Shown here: in pieces, positions 51,296 through 60,002 of the stretch
Layout of the letters: each line of letters opens with the position of its first letter
Position numbering within the stretch: position 1 is the first letter of the stretch
Source of the DNA: Herbaspirillum rhizosphaerae
Lineage (GTDB): Bacteria > Pseudomonadota > Gammaproteobacteria > Burkholderiales > Burkholderiaceae_D
NCBI RefSeq assembly: GCF_001189965.1
Contig: NZ_LFLU01000011.1
Location: 107,372 to 171,371, forward strand
Direction of reading: 5' to 3'
Length of the DNA stretch: 64,000 bases
The notes under the pieces: generated by a model
Seen by the model: only the letters and a program-made list of their open reading frames with translations
What the model was told of the DNA's origin: nothing
Databases searched by the model: none
Position numbers and translations under genes: made by a program

Positions 51296-51502
51296 AAAAA
51301 AGAGGCTGTTGCAAAAAGATGAACGAGACGCACAGGACGGATTCAGCGATTTGAATCCGGCTTCGCCCCCGCTTTTTCCTCTTCTGCGCGCAAGCACTCA
51401 ATAAGAAAACAAGCCGCTTCATTCGCGTCCGCCTATGCGGCAGCGTGCGGCGGCTTCCATCGAGACACCCGGCTCGCGCCGGACCATTAGGAGGTTTGCA
51501 CC

Positions 51503-52765
51503 ATGGAGCAAGACAATAGCAAGATCCTGTCGCCTGGCCGTCGCACCGTTCTGAAAGCCGGCGCCGCCGTCGCCGCCACGTCGGCGCTGGGCTTCCCCGC
51601 CATCGTCAAGGCGCAGTCGGACAAAATCATCATCGGCCACCTGACCCCGCGCACCGGCTTCCTCGGTCCGCTGGGCGAATACGCCGTCATGAGCATCAAC
51701 CTGGCAGTGGAAGAACAGAACAAGGCCGGCGGCTTGCTGGGCCGCCAGCTCACGCTGATCTCGGAAGACTCGGTCAATCCGCCGACCGCCTCCTCCAAAG
51801 CGCAGCGCCTGCTGGAACGCGACGGCGCCGCGGTGCTGATCGGTGAAATCTCTTCCGCCTCGGCGCTGGGCATCGCCCAGGTCGCACAGCGCAACAAGAA
51901 GCTCTTCATGAACACCGGCTGCAACTCCGACGAGTTGCGCGGCAAGAGCTGCAACAAATTCATGTTCCACATCGAGGCTGCCAACTCGACCTACGTCAAG
52001 GCCTGCGGCCGTTCGCTGCTGCACGACAACCTGATCAAGGGCAAGAAGCTGTACGCGCTGTCCGCCGACTACGCCTTCGGCCACGACCTGCTGCGCGCCG
52101 CCAAAGCGTTCGTCTCGGCCAACGGCGGCGCGATCGCCAATGACGAGCTGGTGCCGACCGACGCCACCGACTTCAGCCCTTACCTGCTGAAGATCCGCCA
52201 GGCCAAGCCGGACCTGGTCATCTCCAACCTGGCCGGCAACCAGATCACCAACTTCATCAAGCAATACTCGGAGTTCGGCCTGCCCTTCCCGATCGCCGGT
52301 TTCGGTTTCGATACCGCCGTCGCCTGGGGCGCGGGCGCCGACAATTTTGCCGGCACCTGGCCGACCACCTGGCACCACGACGTCAATGCACCGTCGGCCA
52401 AGGCCTTCGTCGCCGCCTTCATGAAGAAGTACGGCAAGCCGCCGGAGAACCAGGCCTGGGGCGAATACGTCGCCTTCCGCTCCATCGTGCAAGCCGTTAC
52501 CGAAACCAAGTCGCTCGACACCGCCAAGCTGATCGAGTACTTCGAAAAAGGCGCACCCATCGATGCCCTGAAGGCGCGCAAAGGCACCTATCGCGCGTGG
52601 GATCACCAGTTGCTGCAAGAGATGTACACGGTCACGCCCAAGCCGAAGGCGCAGATCAAGGACAAGTGGGACTTCATGCTGCTGGGCGCATCGGTGCCGG
52701 GACCGAATGAGTCGCTCGAGGTGCTGGCGCCAACGATGCAAGAAAACGCCTGCACTTATACCTGA
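51503..52765 (+). CDS. Liv-type ABC transporter substrate-binding protein with Tat signal
   Basis: 420 aa, periplasmic-binding family 6 (LivK/AmiC-like). The N-terminus has a twin-arginine motif (SPGRRTVLKAGAAVAATSAL) and is cut near VKAQ. Mature protein starts IIIGHLTPRTGFLGPLGEY, followed by EEQNKAGGLLGRQLTLISED, typical of this class; ligands include branched-chain amino acids, amides, aromatic and short organic acids. AGGAGG precedes the ATG. It feeds the two-gene permease/ATPase set downstream. Confidence 0.9.
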   Translation: MEQDNSKILSPGRRTVLKAGAAVAATSALGFPAIVKAQSDKIIIGHLTPRTGFLGPLGEYAVMSINLAVEEQNKAGGLLGRQLTLISEDSVNPPTASSKAQRLLERDGAAVLIGEISSASALGIAQVAQRNKKLFMNTGCNSDELRGKSCNKFMFHIEAANSTYVKACGRSLLHDNLIKGKKLYALSADYAFGHDLLRAAKAFVSANGGAIANDELVPTDATDFSPYLLKIRQAKPDLVISNLAGNQITNFIKQYSEFGLPFPIAGFGFDTAVAWGAGADNFAGTWPTTWHHDVNAPSAKAFVAAFMKKYGKPPENQAWGEYVAFRSIVQAVTETKSLDTAKLIEYFEKGAPIDALKARKGTYRAWDHQLLQEMYTVTPKPKAQIKDKWDFMLLGASVPGPNESLEVLAPTMQENACTYT

Positions 52766-52786
52766 ACGCGCGCCGATAAAACCACC

Positions 52787-52876
52787 GTCGCTCCAGCGAA
52801 CGCTGGAGCCCAGCGTCGTTTCATGCACCGTCATCGGTGTAACGACACTGGATCCCAGCGTTCGCTGGGACGACGG
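52787..52876. repeat. REP-like palindromic element, paired halves
   Basis: Left half GTCGCTCCAGCGAACGCTGG + AGCCCAGCGTCGT, right half inverted ACGACACTGGATCCCAGCGT + TCGCTGGGACGACGG. Same family as 36037 and 40974; both cores here are the CCAGCG type. It lies inside the operon between the binding-protein and LivH genes. Confidence 0.82.
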
Positions 52877-52926
52877 TGAATAGCGGAGCGTCTCCGCCTT
52901 TTCTTGTCCTCCCCTCCGGAGCAGCA

Positions 52927-53802
52927 ATGCAAATCGTTTTCCTGTTGGAACAAATCCTCAACGGCATCCTGGTCGGCGGCTACTACCTGCTGATCGCCCT
53001 GGGGCTGTCGCTGATTTTCAGTCTCGGCGGTGTGGTCAATCTGGCGCACGGCGCCTTCTATGCCATCGGCGCGTATCTCGCGGTGGAGATCACCAAGTAC
53101 CTCGGCTTTGGCGGCGCATTAATTTTGTCGCCCTTGCTGGTGGCGCTGATCGGCATCCTGTTCGAGCGCTTCCTGTTGCGCCGGTTTTATTCGGCCGATC
53201 CCATCCTCGGCCTGCTGCTGACCTTCGGCCTGGCGATGGTGGCGGAACAGGTGATCCGCATCTTCTGGGGCGCTTCGCCGCTGCCGGCCTCCATTCCGCC
53301 AGCCTTCAAGGGCCAGATCATGGTCGGCGATTTCATGTATTCCAAATACCGCCTGCTGATGCTGGCCGCCGTCATCGTCGCGCTGACGCTGATCTGGATG
53401 CTGCTCAACAAAACCGCTTTCGGCCGCGTGGTGCGCGCCGGCGTGCAGAAGCCGGACATGGTGGCGGTGCTGGGCATCAAGCTGCAGCCCTACATGACCG
53501 CCATCGTGATGCTGGGCGTCGGCCTCGCTGCGCTGGCCGGTGTGCTGTTCGCGCCGATCTCGGGCGTGCATCCGGCCATGGGGGCGGAAATCATGACTGC
53601 CGCTTTCGTGGTGGTGGTGATCGGCGGCCTCGGCAGCTTCTGGGGCGTAGTGCTGGCGGCCTTGCTGGTGGGCGTGGTGCGCGGCATCACGATCCAGTTC
53701 TATGCCCCGGCCGGCGAAGCGTCGATGTATCTGCTGATGCTGCTGGTGCTGATCTTCCGTCCGCGCGGCCTGCTAGGCGAACGCATCGAACGTTTTGAAT
53801 GA
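52927..53802 (+). CDS. livH: Liv-type ABC permease (LivH-like)
   Basis: 291 aa with about eight membrane helices. FLLEQILNGILVGGYYLLIA, then LGLSLIFSLGGVVNLAHGAF is the LivH opening, and GIKLQPYMTAIVMLGVGLAA plus MTAAFVVVVIGGLGSFWG are the conserved permease segments. The start at 52927 has GGAG upstream. The stop overlaps the fused permease/ATPase gene by 4 nt. Substrate specificity unknown. Confidence 0.93.
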   Translation: MQIVFLLEQILNGILVGGYYLLIALGLSLIFSLGGVVNLAHGAFYAIGAYLAVEITKYLGFGGALILSPLLVALIGILFERFLLRRFYSADPILGLLLTFGLAMVAEQVIRIFWGASPLPASIPPAFKGQIMVGDFMYSKYRLLMLAAVIVALTLIWMLLNKTAFGRVVRAGVQKPDMVAVLGIKLQPYMTAIVMLGVGLAALAGVLFAPISGVHPAMGAEIMTAAFVVVVIGGLGSFWGVVLAALLVGVVRGITIQFYAPAGEASMYLLMLLVLIFRPRGLLGERIERFE

Positions 53803-56348
53803 GAGCGGACATGTATAACCCATACAATAAATATCAATCTTTATGGATCGGCGCGCTGGCGCTGGTCATCGTTCCCATCCTGCTGCAGCTGCTGGGCCTG
53901 ACCACCAGTTCGTCTACCGACGTCGTCATCTACGCCATCGCGGCGATGGGCCTGAACCTGCTGGTCGGCTACACCGGCCTGACGTCGTTCGGCCATGGCG
54001 CGTGGTTCGGCGTCGGCGCCTATGCCGCGGCGCTGTCGCAGAAATACTGGTTCCCCGGCCAGATCGTGGCGCCGATGCTGTTCACAATCGTCTTCATTGC
54101 CACATCGGCAGCGGTCGTCGGCTTCCTGATCCTGCGCCGGCGCGGCGTGTATTTCTCGCTGCTGACGCTGGCCTTGTCGGCGCTGACGTTTGCGATTGCC
54201 TTCCGCTGGACCGATTTCACCGGCGGCGAATCGGGACTCGGCAATGTCGTGCGCCCGGTGGTGGCGGGCATCGATCTGGATCAATCGATTCCCTTCCTCG
54301 TGTTCGTCAGCGTGATTGCGCTGATCGTGCTGTTCGTCCTGCAGCGCGTGATCCGCTCGCCCTTCGGCCACACCATCGTGGCGATCCGCGAGAACGAGCA
54401 GCGCGCCCGTTTCCAGGGTTACAGCACCATCGTCTACAAGCTGATCATGTTCATCGTGTCGGCCAGCGTCACCGGTCTGGCCGGCGCGCTGCTGGCCTTC
54501 CATCATCGCTTCGCTTCGGCTGAACCAACCTCGGTGGCTTTCTCCGGCGAGCTGCTGGCAATGGTGGTGATCGGCGGCATGCGCAGCTTCCTCGGTCCGG
54601 CGCTGGGTGCGCTGTTCTATATCCTGTTCCGCGAATGCCTGTCGATCTGGACCGAGAACTGGCTCCTGTGGTTCGGCCTCGCTTTCGTCGGCTTCATCCT
54701 GTTCTCGCCGACCGGCCTGGTCGGCATCTGGCAGCAAATCAAACGCCGCCTGCGTCCACCTGCCGAAGTCGGCGCCGCGATGAGCCAGCGCCAGATCGTC
54801 GACGGCCTGCCGCTGCCGGTCTTCCTGCAACCGCCTTCGCAAGAAGGACTGGTGCTGGAAGTCAAGGATATCGACATCCGTTTCGGCGGCATCCAGGCGG
54901 TCAAGAATGCGCAGATCAATCTGCACGCCGGCCAGATCCACGCCTTGATCGGCCCCAACGGCGCCGGCAAGACCACGACCTTCAACCTGATCTCCGGCAT
55001 GTTCATCCCGAACCACGGCACGGTGAAACTGAACGGCGAAGAAATCCAGGGCCTGACGCCGGGACAGATTTGCCAGCGCGGCCTGGCGCGTTCGTTCCAG
55101 ATCACCAATCTGTTCAAGGGTCTGAGCATTTACGAAAACCTGCGGCTGTCTTTGCAAGCGCGCCATGCCGCGCGCTTCAACATGTGGAAAGACATCGACG
55201 ACTATCCCGAGATCCACGCTGAAACCGAAGAGCTGATGCGCTTCCTCGGACTCAAAGGCATCGACGATATCGAAGGCGGTGCACTCTCCTACGGCGGCCA
55301 GCGCCTGGTCGATCTGGGCATCGCGCTCGGTTCCAAACCGCATGTGCTGCTGATGGACGAACCGCTGGCCGGCCTCGCTGCCGCCGAGCGCGAGCGCGTG
55401 TCGCGGCTGGTGAAGATCATCGCCGACAACATCCCGGTGCTGATCGTCGAACACGACATCGACCGCGTGCTCGGCTTCTCGCATCAGGTCACGGTGATGA
55501 ATCAGGGCAGCGTGCTGATGTCCGGCACGCCGGATGCAGCGCGCGCCGACCAGCGCGTGCAGGAAATCTACACCGGCACCGGCACCGGCACGCCGCCCGT
55601 CACCGGCCGCGTCGCCGGCGATGCGCAGGAGCGTCCGCAACTGCTGTCCTTCGACAAGGTCAATGCGTTCTATGGCAAGAGTCACATCCTCAACGACGCC
55701 ACGCTGGAAGTGCGCGAAGGCGAGATCGTCGCCCTGCTCGGCCGCAACGGCGCCGGCAAGTCGACCTTGCTGAAAGCGCTGACCGGTTTGCTGAAACCAG
55801 CTTCGGGCGCCATCCGCTACAACGGCAAGGACATCGCCGGCCTGAGCGCGCCCGACATTGCGCGCCTGGGCATCGGCTACGTGCCGCAAGGACGCGGCCT
55901 GTTTGCCGGCATGACGGTGGCGGAGAATCTCTCGCTGGGACGGCTGGCGCGCAAGACCGACAGTTCCAACGGCATCGCCTGGAGCGAAGAAAAAATCCTG
56001 CACTACTTCCCGCGCCTGAAAGAACGCCTGCACACGCCGGCCGACTTCCTCTCCGGCGGCGAGCAGCAAATGGTGGCGGTGGCGCGCGCCCTGTCGGGCA
56101 ACGTCAGGCTGCTGTTGCTGGACGAACCCTTCGAAGGTCTCGCACCGGCGGTGGTGCAAGAGCTGTTCACCGTCTTCGATCAGCTGCGCAAGGAAGTCTC
56201 CATCGTCATCGTCGAGCACAACCTCGATCTGGTGCTGGCGCTGGCCGACCGTGTGTTCGCGCTGGAACGCGGCGCGGTCTTCCACACCGGACCGGCCGAA
56301 CCGCTGCTGATCGACCTGAGCTACCGCAAGCAAATTCTCTGGCTGTAA
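53799..56348 (+). CDS. LivM-LivG-LivF fusion: ABC permease joined to two ATPases
   Basis: 849 aa, about three times a normal subunit. Residues 1-325 are a LivM permease (GLNLLVGYTGLTSFGHGAWF, multiple helices). A Pro-rich linker (about 325-350) leads to a LivG ATPase (about 350-595): Walker A GPNGAGKTT at 385-393, SYGGQR signature near 496, HVLLMDEPLAGL. After a Gly/Thr-rich linker (TGTGTGTPPVTG) comes a LivF ATPase (about 615-849): Walker A GRNGAGKST near 647, LSGGEQQM near 751, LLLLDEPFEGLAP. All three modules look intact with no frameshift. An internal start at 53811 is equally possible. Confidence 0.93.
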   Translation: MRADMYNPYNKYQSLWIGALALVIVPILLQLLGLTTSSSTDVVIYAIAAMGLNLLVGYTGLTSFGHGAWFGVGAYAAALSQKYWFPGQIVAPMLFTIVFIATSAAVVGFLILRRRGVYFSLLTLALSALTFAIAFRWTDFTGGESGLGNVVRPVVAGIDLDQSIPFLVFVSVIALIVLFVLQRVIRSPFGHTIVAIRENEQRARFQGYSTIVYKLIMFIVSASVTGLAGALLAFHHRFASAEPTSVAFSGELLAMVVIGGMRSFLGPALGALFYILFRECLSIWTENWLLWFGLAFVGFILFSPTGLVGIWQQIKRRLRPPAEVGAAMSQRQIVDGLPLPVFLQPPSQEGLVLEVKDIDIRFGGIQAVKNAQINLHAGQIHALIGPNGAGKTTTFNLISGMFIPNHGTVKLNGEEIQGLTPGQICQRGLARSFQITNLFKGLSIYENLRLSLQARHAARFNMWKDIDDYPEIHAETEELMRFLGLKGIDDIEGGALSYGGQRLVDLGIALGSKPHVLLMDEPLAGLAAAERERVSRLVKIIADNIPVLIVEHDIDRVLGFSHQVTVMNQGSVLMSGTPDAARADQRVQEIYTGTGTGTPPVTGRVAGDAQERPQLLSFDKVNAFYGKSHILNDATLEVREGEIVALLGRNGAGKSTLLKALTGLLKPASGAIRYNGKDIAGLSAPDIARLGIGYVPQGRGLFAGMTVAENLSLGRLARKTDSSNGIAWSEEKILHYFPRLKERLHTPADFLSGGEQQMVAVARALSGNVRLLLLDEPFEGLAPAVVQELFTVFDQLRKEVSIVIVEHNLDLVLALADRVFALERGAVFHTGPAEPLLIDLSYRKQILWL

Positions 56349-56379
56349 CTTTATTTTTCATCAAGCAACAAGGACCAAC

Positions 56380-57162
56380 ATGAACACCAGTTTGAAAGAT
56401 CAACGCGTCGTCGTCACCGCAGGCGCCCAAGGCATCGGCCTGGCCATCACCGCCTCTTTCGTCGCGGCGGGCGCGCAAGTGCACGTCTGCGACGTCAGCG
56501 ACGACTTCCTCAACAACGCGCGCAAACAGTTCGCCGGCGCGCCGGTCAGCTTCAGCAAGACCGACGTCGCCAGCGAAGCGCAGGTCGACGCCATGTTCGC
56601 CGAACTGACGCAACGCTGGGGCGCGCTCGACGTGCTGGTCAACAACGCCGGCATCGCCGGGCCGACCGCCAAAGTCGAAGAGACCGAACTGTCCGCCTGG
56701 GACCAGACCATCGCCGTCAACCTGACCGGTCCCTTCCTGTGCACGCGCCGCGCGGTGACGTTGCTGAAAAAAGCCGGCGGCGGCTCCATCGTCAACATCT
56801 CGTCGGCCGCCGGCCGTCTCGGCTTCCCGCTGCGTACGCCCTACTCCGCTTCCAAGTTCGGCGTCATCGGCCTGACCGAAAGCTGGGCAATGGAACTCGG
56901 CCCGTCCAACATCCGCGTCAACGCCATCCTGCCCGGCATCGTCGCCGGTGAGCGCCAGGAGCGCGTGATCGCCGCCAAGGCAGCCTCCTACGGCATCGGC
57001 CACGAAGAGATGCGCGAGCGCCTGCTGTCCAAGGTCTCGATGCGCAAGATGGTCACCGCCCAAGACATCGCCAACCAGATCATCTACATCTGCTCGCCCG
57101 CAGGATCTGCCGTCAGCGGGCAAAGTTTGTCGGTCTGCGGTAATGTCGAACATCTCGGCTAA
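56380..57162 (+). CDS. SDR-family oxidoreductase
   Basis: 260 aa classical short-chain dehydrogenase. Cofactor motif TAGAQGIG (residues 13-20), NNAGIAG, catalytic Ser in VNISSAAGR and Tyr-x3-Lys in YSASK; an acidic residue after strand 2 (CDVSDD) favours NAD. It follows the Liv importer by 31 nt and has AAGGA upstream. It probably oxidises a hydroxyl group of the imported acid before the BKACE step. Substrate unknown. Confidence 0.9.
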   Translation: MNTSLKDQRVVVTAGAQGIGLAITASFVAAGAQVHVCDVSDDFLNNARKQFAGAPVSFSKTDVASEAQVDAMFAELTQRWGALDVLVNNAGIAGPTAKVEETELSAWDQTIAVNLTGPFLCTRRAVTLLKKAGGGSIVNISSAAGRLGFPLRTPYSASKFGVIGLTESWAMELGPSNIRVNAILPGIVAGERQERVIAAKAASYGIGHEEMRERLLSKVSMRKMVTAQDIANQIIYICSPAGSAVSGQSLSVCGNVEHLG

Positions 57163-57183
57163 CGGACCTCATAAGGAGACACC

Positions 57184-58116
57184 ATGAATGAAAAAATCGC
57201 CGTCATCGGCGCCGGCCTCATCGGCCGCGCCTGGGCCATCGTCTTCGCGCGCGCCGGCTGCAGCGTCGCCATCTACGACGCCTTCCCGGAAGCGCTCAAC
57301 AATTGTCAGAAGCTCCTGCACGACAACATCAGCGACCTGGCCCGCCACGGCCTGATCACTGAAACACCCGACGTCGTGCTGGCCCGCATCACCCCGGTCA
57401 GCAGCCTGGCCGAAGCGCTGAAAGGCGCAGTGCTGGTGCAGGAGAACGTCAAGGAAACCGTCGAAGTCAAACGCCAGATCTTCGCCGAAATGGACAAGCT
57501 GGCTGAGCCCGACGCCATCCTGACCAGCTCGACCTCATGGATTCCGACCTCCGAGTTCTCCGAACACCTCCCCGGCCGCCACCGCATTCTGGTCGCGCAC
57601 CCGGTCAACCCGCCCTACCTCGTCCCGCTGGTCGAACTCGCCCCCGCGCCGTGGACCTCGGAAGAAACAGTCAAGCGCGCCCACGACATCTACACCCGCG
57701 CCGGCCAGTCGCCGGTGCTGTTGAAGAAGGAAATCACCGGCTTCCTGCTCAACCGCATCCAGGGCGCGGTGCTCAACGAAGCGCTGAACCTGTACGAAAA
57801 CGGCTACGCCTCTGCCGAGGATCTGGACAAAGTATTGAAGGACGGCCTCGGTCTGCGCTGGTCCTTCATGGGACCGTTTGAAACCATCGACCTGAATGCG
57901 CCGGAAGGCGTGATCGACTATGCAAAACGCTATGGCCACACCTACCGCGACGTCGCCAAGACGCAATTGCCGAATGAATGGAATGCAGAGACGTTGAAGG
58001 AAATTGAAGATGAACGGCGCAAGGTATTGCGCGCCGATCAGCTGGAAGAGAGATCGCGCTGGCGTGATAACCGCTTGATGGGACTGGTGGCGCATAAACG
58101 GAAGCAGCCGACGTGA
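57184..58116 (+). CDS. 3-hydroxyacid dehydrogenase of the 3-hydroxyacyl-CoA dehydrogenase/CRYL1 family
   Basis: 310 aa. N-terminal NAD motif IAVIGAGLIGRAWAIVFARA, catalytic-side SSTSWIPTSEFSEHL and the HPVNPPYLVPLVELAPAPWT segment with the catalytic His, then the C-terminal helical domain beginning LLNRIQGAVLNEALNL. Relatives include L-gulonate 3-dehydrogenase (CRYL1) and carnitine dehydrogenase, which act on free 3-hydroxy acids. AAGGAGA upstream. Next to a BKACE enzyme, it most likely forms the beta-keto acid that BKACE cleaves. Confidence 0.9.
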   Translation: MNEKIAVIGAGLIGRAWAIVFARAGCSVAIYDAFPEALNNCQKLLHDNISDLARHGLITETPDVVLARITPVSSLAEALKGAVLVQENVKETVEVKRQIFAEMDKLAEPDAILTSSTSWIPTSEFSEHLPGRHRILVAHPVNPPYLVPLVELAPAPWTSEETVKRAHDIYTRAGQSPVLLKKEITGFLLNRIQGAVLNEALNLYENGYASAEDLDKVLKDGLGLRWSFMGPFETIDLNAPEGVIDYAKRYGHTYRDVAKTQLPNEWNAETLKEIEDERRKVLRADQLEERSRWRDNRLMGLVAHKRKQPT

Positions 58117-58150
58117 GTATATGAATCCGGCGATGGTATCGCTGACGAAC

Positions 58151-58183
58151 GCCGCTGGATCCCAGCGTTCGCTGGGACGACGG
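58151..58183. repeat. Half REP-like element, CCAGCG type
   Basis: GCCGCTGGATCCCAGCGTTC + GCTGGGACGACGG, a single right half of the dispersed palindromic family. Confidence 0.75.
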
Positions 58184-58310
58184 ATTAAATGCTAACGACG
58201 GAAGATGAGAATCACGATGCCGAAGGCGAGTGCCCCTGGCGAGGCGAAGCGAGCCAGTCTGGCAGTTCCGCTTGGAGCCAGCCGGTGATGCGATGCGAAA
58301 AATGGATTAA

Positions 58311-58350
58311 GAAGGAAAAACTGTCTGAGCGAAGCGAGTTTTTTTCCTTC
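58311..58350. repeat. A/T-rich hairpin
   Basis: GAAGGAAAAACT ... AGTTTTTTTCCTTC arms with a GTCTGAGCGAAGCG loop and a 2-nt bulge. The T-run in the right arm could cause termination. The surrounding text looks like a dispersed Burkholderiales repeat. Confidence 0.6.
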
Positions 58351-58413
58351 CCATTTTTTGCTTCGCAGCACCGGGCACCCCGAAGGGGCTGGATCCCGCG
58401 GTCGCCTTCTTTT

Positions 58414-58447
58414 GCTTACTTTTCTTGGCGAGACAAGAAAAGTGAGC
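58414..58447. repeat. Hairpin GCTTACTTTTCTTG / CAAGAAAAGTGAGC
   Basis: 14-bp arms with one mismatch around a 6-nt loop, followed by a GC-rich CCGGGCCGCCCCCGG stretch. I recognise this as a type of repeat common between genes in Burkholderiales; function unknown. Confidence 0.6.
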
Positions 58448-58530
58448 GGCTGCCGGGCCGCCCCCGGCAAAGGTTGATCGAAGAAAGAACAACATCAATT
58501 ACTTACACAGGCAAGTCGGAACAAAACAAC

Positions 58531-58566
58531 GAACGCCGCTGGATCCTGACTTTCGTCAGGACGACA
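58531..58566. repeat. Half REP-like element, CCTGAC type
   Basis: GAACGCCGCTGGATCCTGAC + TTTCGTCAGGACGACAG. It has the same flanks as the 58151 element but the other hairpin core, showing core exchange within one family. Confidence 0.75.
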
Positions 58567-58630
58567 GAGAAATAAAGAATTACAGAGATAAAGAAAAGCC
58601 CCATAAACCAACAATCACCAGGAGAACCAA

Positions 58631-59563
58631 ATGAGCAAACCCAAAAAAGTCATCATCACCTGCGCCGTCACCGGCGCCATCCACACCCCATCGATGTCCC
58701 CCTACCTGCCGGTAACGCCAGACGAAATCCGCGACGCAGCGCTGGGAGCCGCCGAAGCCGGCGCCGCCATCGTCCACCTGCACGCCCGCGACCCGCAAAA
58801 CGGCAAACCGACGCAAGACCCCGACGAATTCCGCAAATTCCTCCCGCAGATCAAAGCCAAATCCAACGTCGTCATCAACCTCACCACCGGCGGCGCGCCG
58901 ACCATGGGCGTGGAAGAGCGCCTGCAACCGGCACTGCAACTCAAACCTGAAGTCGCTTCGCTCAACATGGGCTCGATGAACTTCGGCCTGTACGAAATGC
59001 TGCACCGTTTCAAAGACTTCAAATACGACTGGGAAAAACCTTATCTCGCCGAATCCGACGACCGCATCTTCCGCAACACCTTCAAGGACATCGCCTACAT
59101 CCTCGAATCGTGCAGCGCCAATCAGACCCGCTTCGAGATCGAGTGCTACGACATCGGCCATCTCTACACCGCCGCCCACTTCATCGACCGCGGCCTGATC
59201 AAGCCGCCGTTCCTGATCCAGTCGGTGTTCGGCCTGCGCGGCGGCATCGGCAACGATGTCGAAGACGTGATGCACATGAAGCGCACCGCCGATCGCCTGT
59301 TCGGCGACGACTACTACTGGTCCGTGCTGGGCGCCGGACGCGGACAAATCCCGATCGCCACCATGTCGGCGGCAATGGGCGGCCATACCCGCGTCGGCCT
59401 GGAAGATTCGCTGTGGGACGGTCCGGGCAAGCTGGCCGAAAGCAACGCCGCGCAGGTCAAACGCATCCGCACCGTGATCGAAGCGCTGTCGCTGGAGGTG
59501 GCGACGCCCGACGACGCGCGTGAAATGCTCAAGCTCAAGGGCGGCAACAACGTCGCGTTTTAA
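58631..59563 (+). CDS. BKACE family (DUF849) beta-keto acid cleavage enzyme
   Basis: 310 aa. The family condenses a beta-keto acid with acetyl-CoA, giving acetoacetate and a new acyl-CoA. Signature parts: VIITCAVTGAIHTPSMSPYL at the start, GAAIVHLHARDP (zinc-binding His-x-His), INLTTGG, EIECYDIGHL and GRGQIPIATMSAAMGGHTRV with further ligand residues. AGGAG precedes the ATG. Upstream SDR and 3-hydroxyacid dehydrogenase genes would supply the beta-keto acid and the Liv importer its precursor. Which of the many BKACE substrates applies (3-dehydrocarnitine, 5-aminohexanoate type, beta-ketoglutarate and others) is not readable. Confidence 0.93.
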   Translation: MSKPKKVIITCAVTGAIHTPSMSPYLPVTPDEIRDAALGAAEAGAAIVHLHARDPQNGKPTQDPDEFRKFLPQIKAKSNVVINLTTGGAPTMGVEERLQPALQLKPEVASLNMGSMNFGLYEMLHRFKDFKYDWEKPYLAESDDRIFRNTFKDIAYILESCSANQTRFEIECYDIGHLYTAAHFIDRGLIKPPFLIQSVFGLRGGIGNDVEDVMHMKRTADRLFGDDYYWSVLGAGRGQIPIATMSAAMGGHTRVGLEDSLWDGPGKLAESNAAQVKRIRTVIEALSLEVATPDDAREMLKLKGGNNVAF

Positions 59564-60002
59564 TTGAAACCTCTCTTCCGTTTTCAACGACGATAACAAT
59601 GTTTTAGACCATTTCGTCAGCAGCGTCCTACACGCCTTGTAGGAGGCATTTTCCTTTTTATCTCCGGCGGCGCTTCACGATTTTGTGAGCGCCGTTTTTT
59701 TTCATTTTCTTTCGCTGTCAGCTTTCGTTTTGATTACGAGACGATGGTTTCAGATAGCCGTCATTTCACTGCACGTTCGGCGCCTCGCCGCCTGACAAGT
59801 TGTCAGGAATGGAAAACGAGTCCGCTCCCCAGGCTCTTGCTTGCGGAACATCGTCCGCATCGTTCCTGTCGAACATCCAGTAAAAAAACATCACCTGTGT
59901 CGCCCCGATCCTGCGCCGGCAATCTCCGACAATTTCGGACAACACAGGCGGACCCCAGGCAACATGGCGCCGCGCCGTGTGCTAACCCAGCCCAGGTGAA
60001 CA
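59564..60002. other. Intergenic region after BKACE
   Basis: 439 bp. It contains the terminator at 59668 and a small CCTACA-N5-TGTAGG hairpin at 59628-59644. The remainder, leading to the gluconate-dehydrogenase-like operon, shows no gene and no convincing promoter. Confidence 0.55.
59668..59702 (+). terminator. Rho-independent terminator of the Liv/BKACE operon
   Basis: CGGCGCTTCAC / GTGAGCGCCG stem (one bulged T) followed by eight T residues, about 105 bp after the BKACE stop. Confidence 0.85.

Larger units (their letters stand above)
51015..51502. other. Control region of the Liv/BKACE operon
   Basis: 488 bp between the divergent GntR gene and the binding-protein gene. It contains a good plus-strand promoter (51241-51270) and an ATGTCA palindrome just at the predicted transcription start. 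The leader of about 225 nt to the first gene shows nothing else I can name. Confidence 0.55.
58117..58630. other. Repeat-rich intergenic region inside the BKACE operon
   Basis: 514 bp without a supported gene, separating the dehydrogenase from BKACE. It holds two half REP-like elements (58151 and 58531), an A/T-rich hairpin at 58311-58350 and a second hairpin at 58414-58447. Open frames here lack ribosome sites and read through the repeats. Confidence 0.7.

Noticed and set aside
53841..56333. An 830-codon open frame on the minus strand opposite the Liv fusion
   Set aside because: Composition dominated by Asp, Gln, Arg and His, no motifs; the plus-strand fusion has all ABC motifs.
58189..58575. 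A 128-codon frame in the BKACE operon gap
   Set aside because: It is made almost wholly of repeat and hairpin sequence; such frames are common false calls over this type of repeat.
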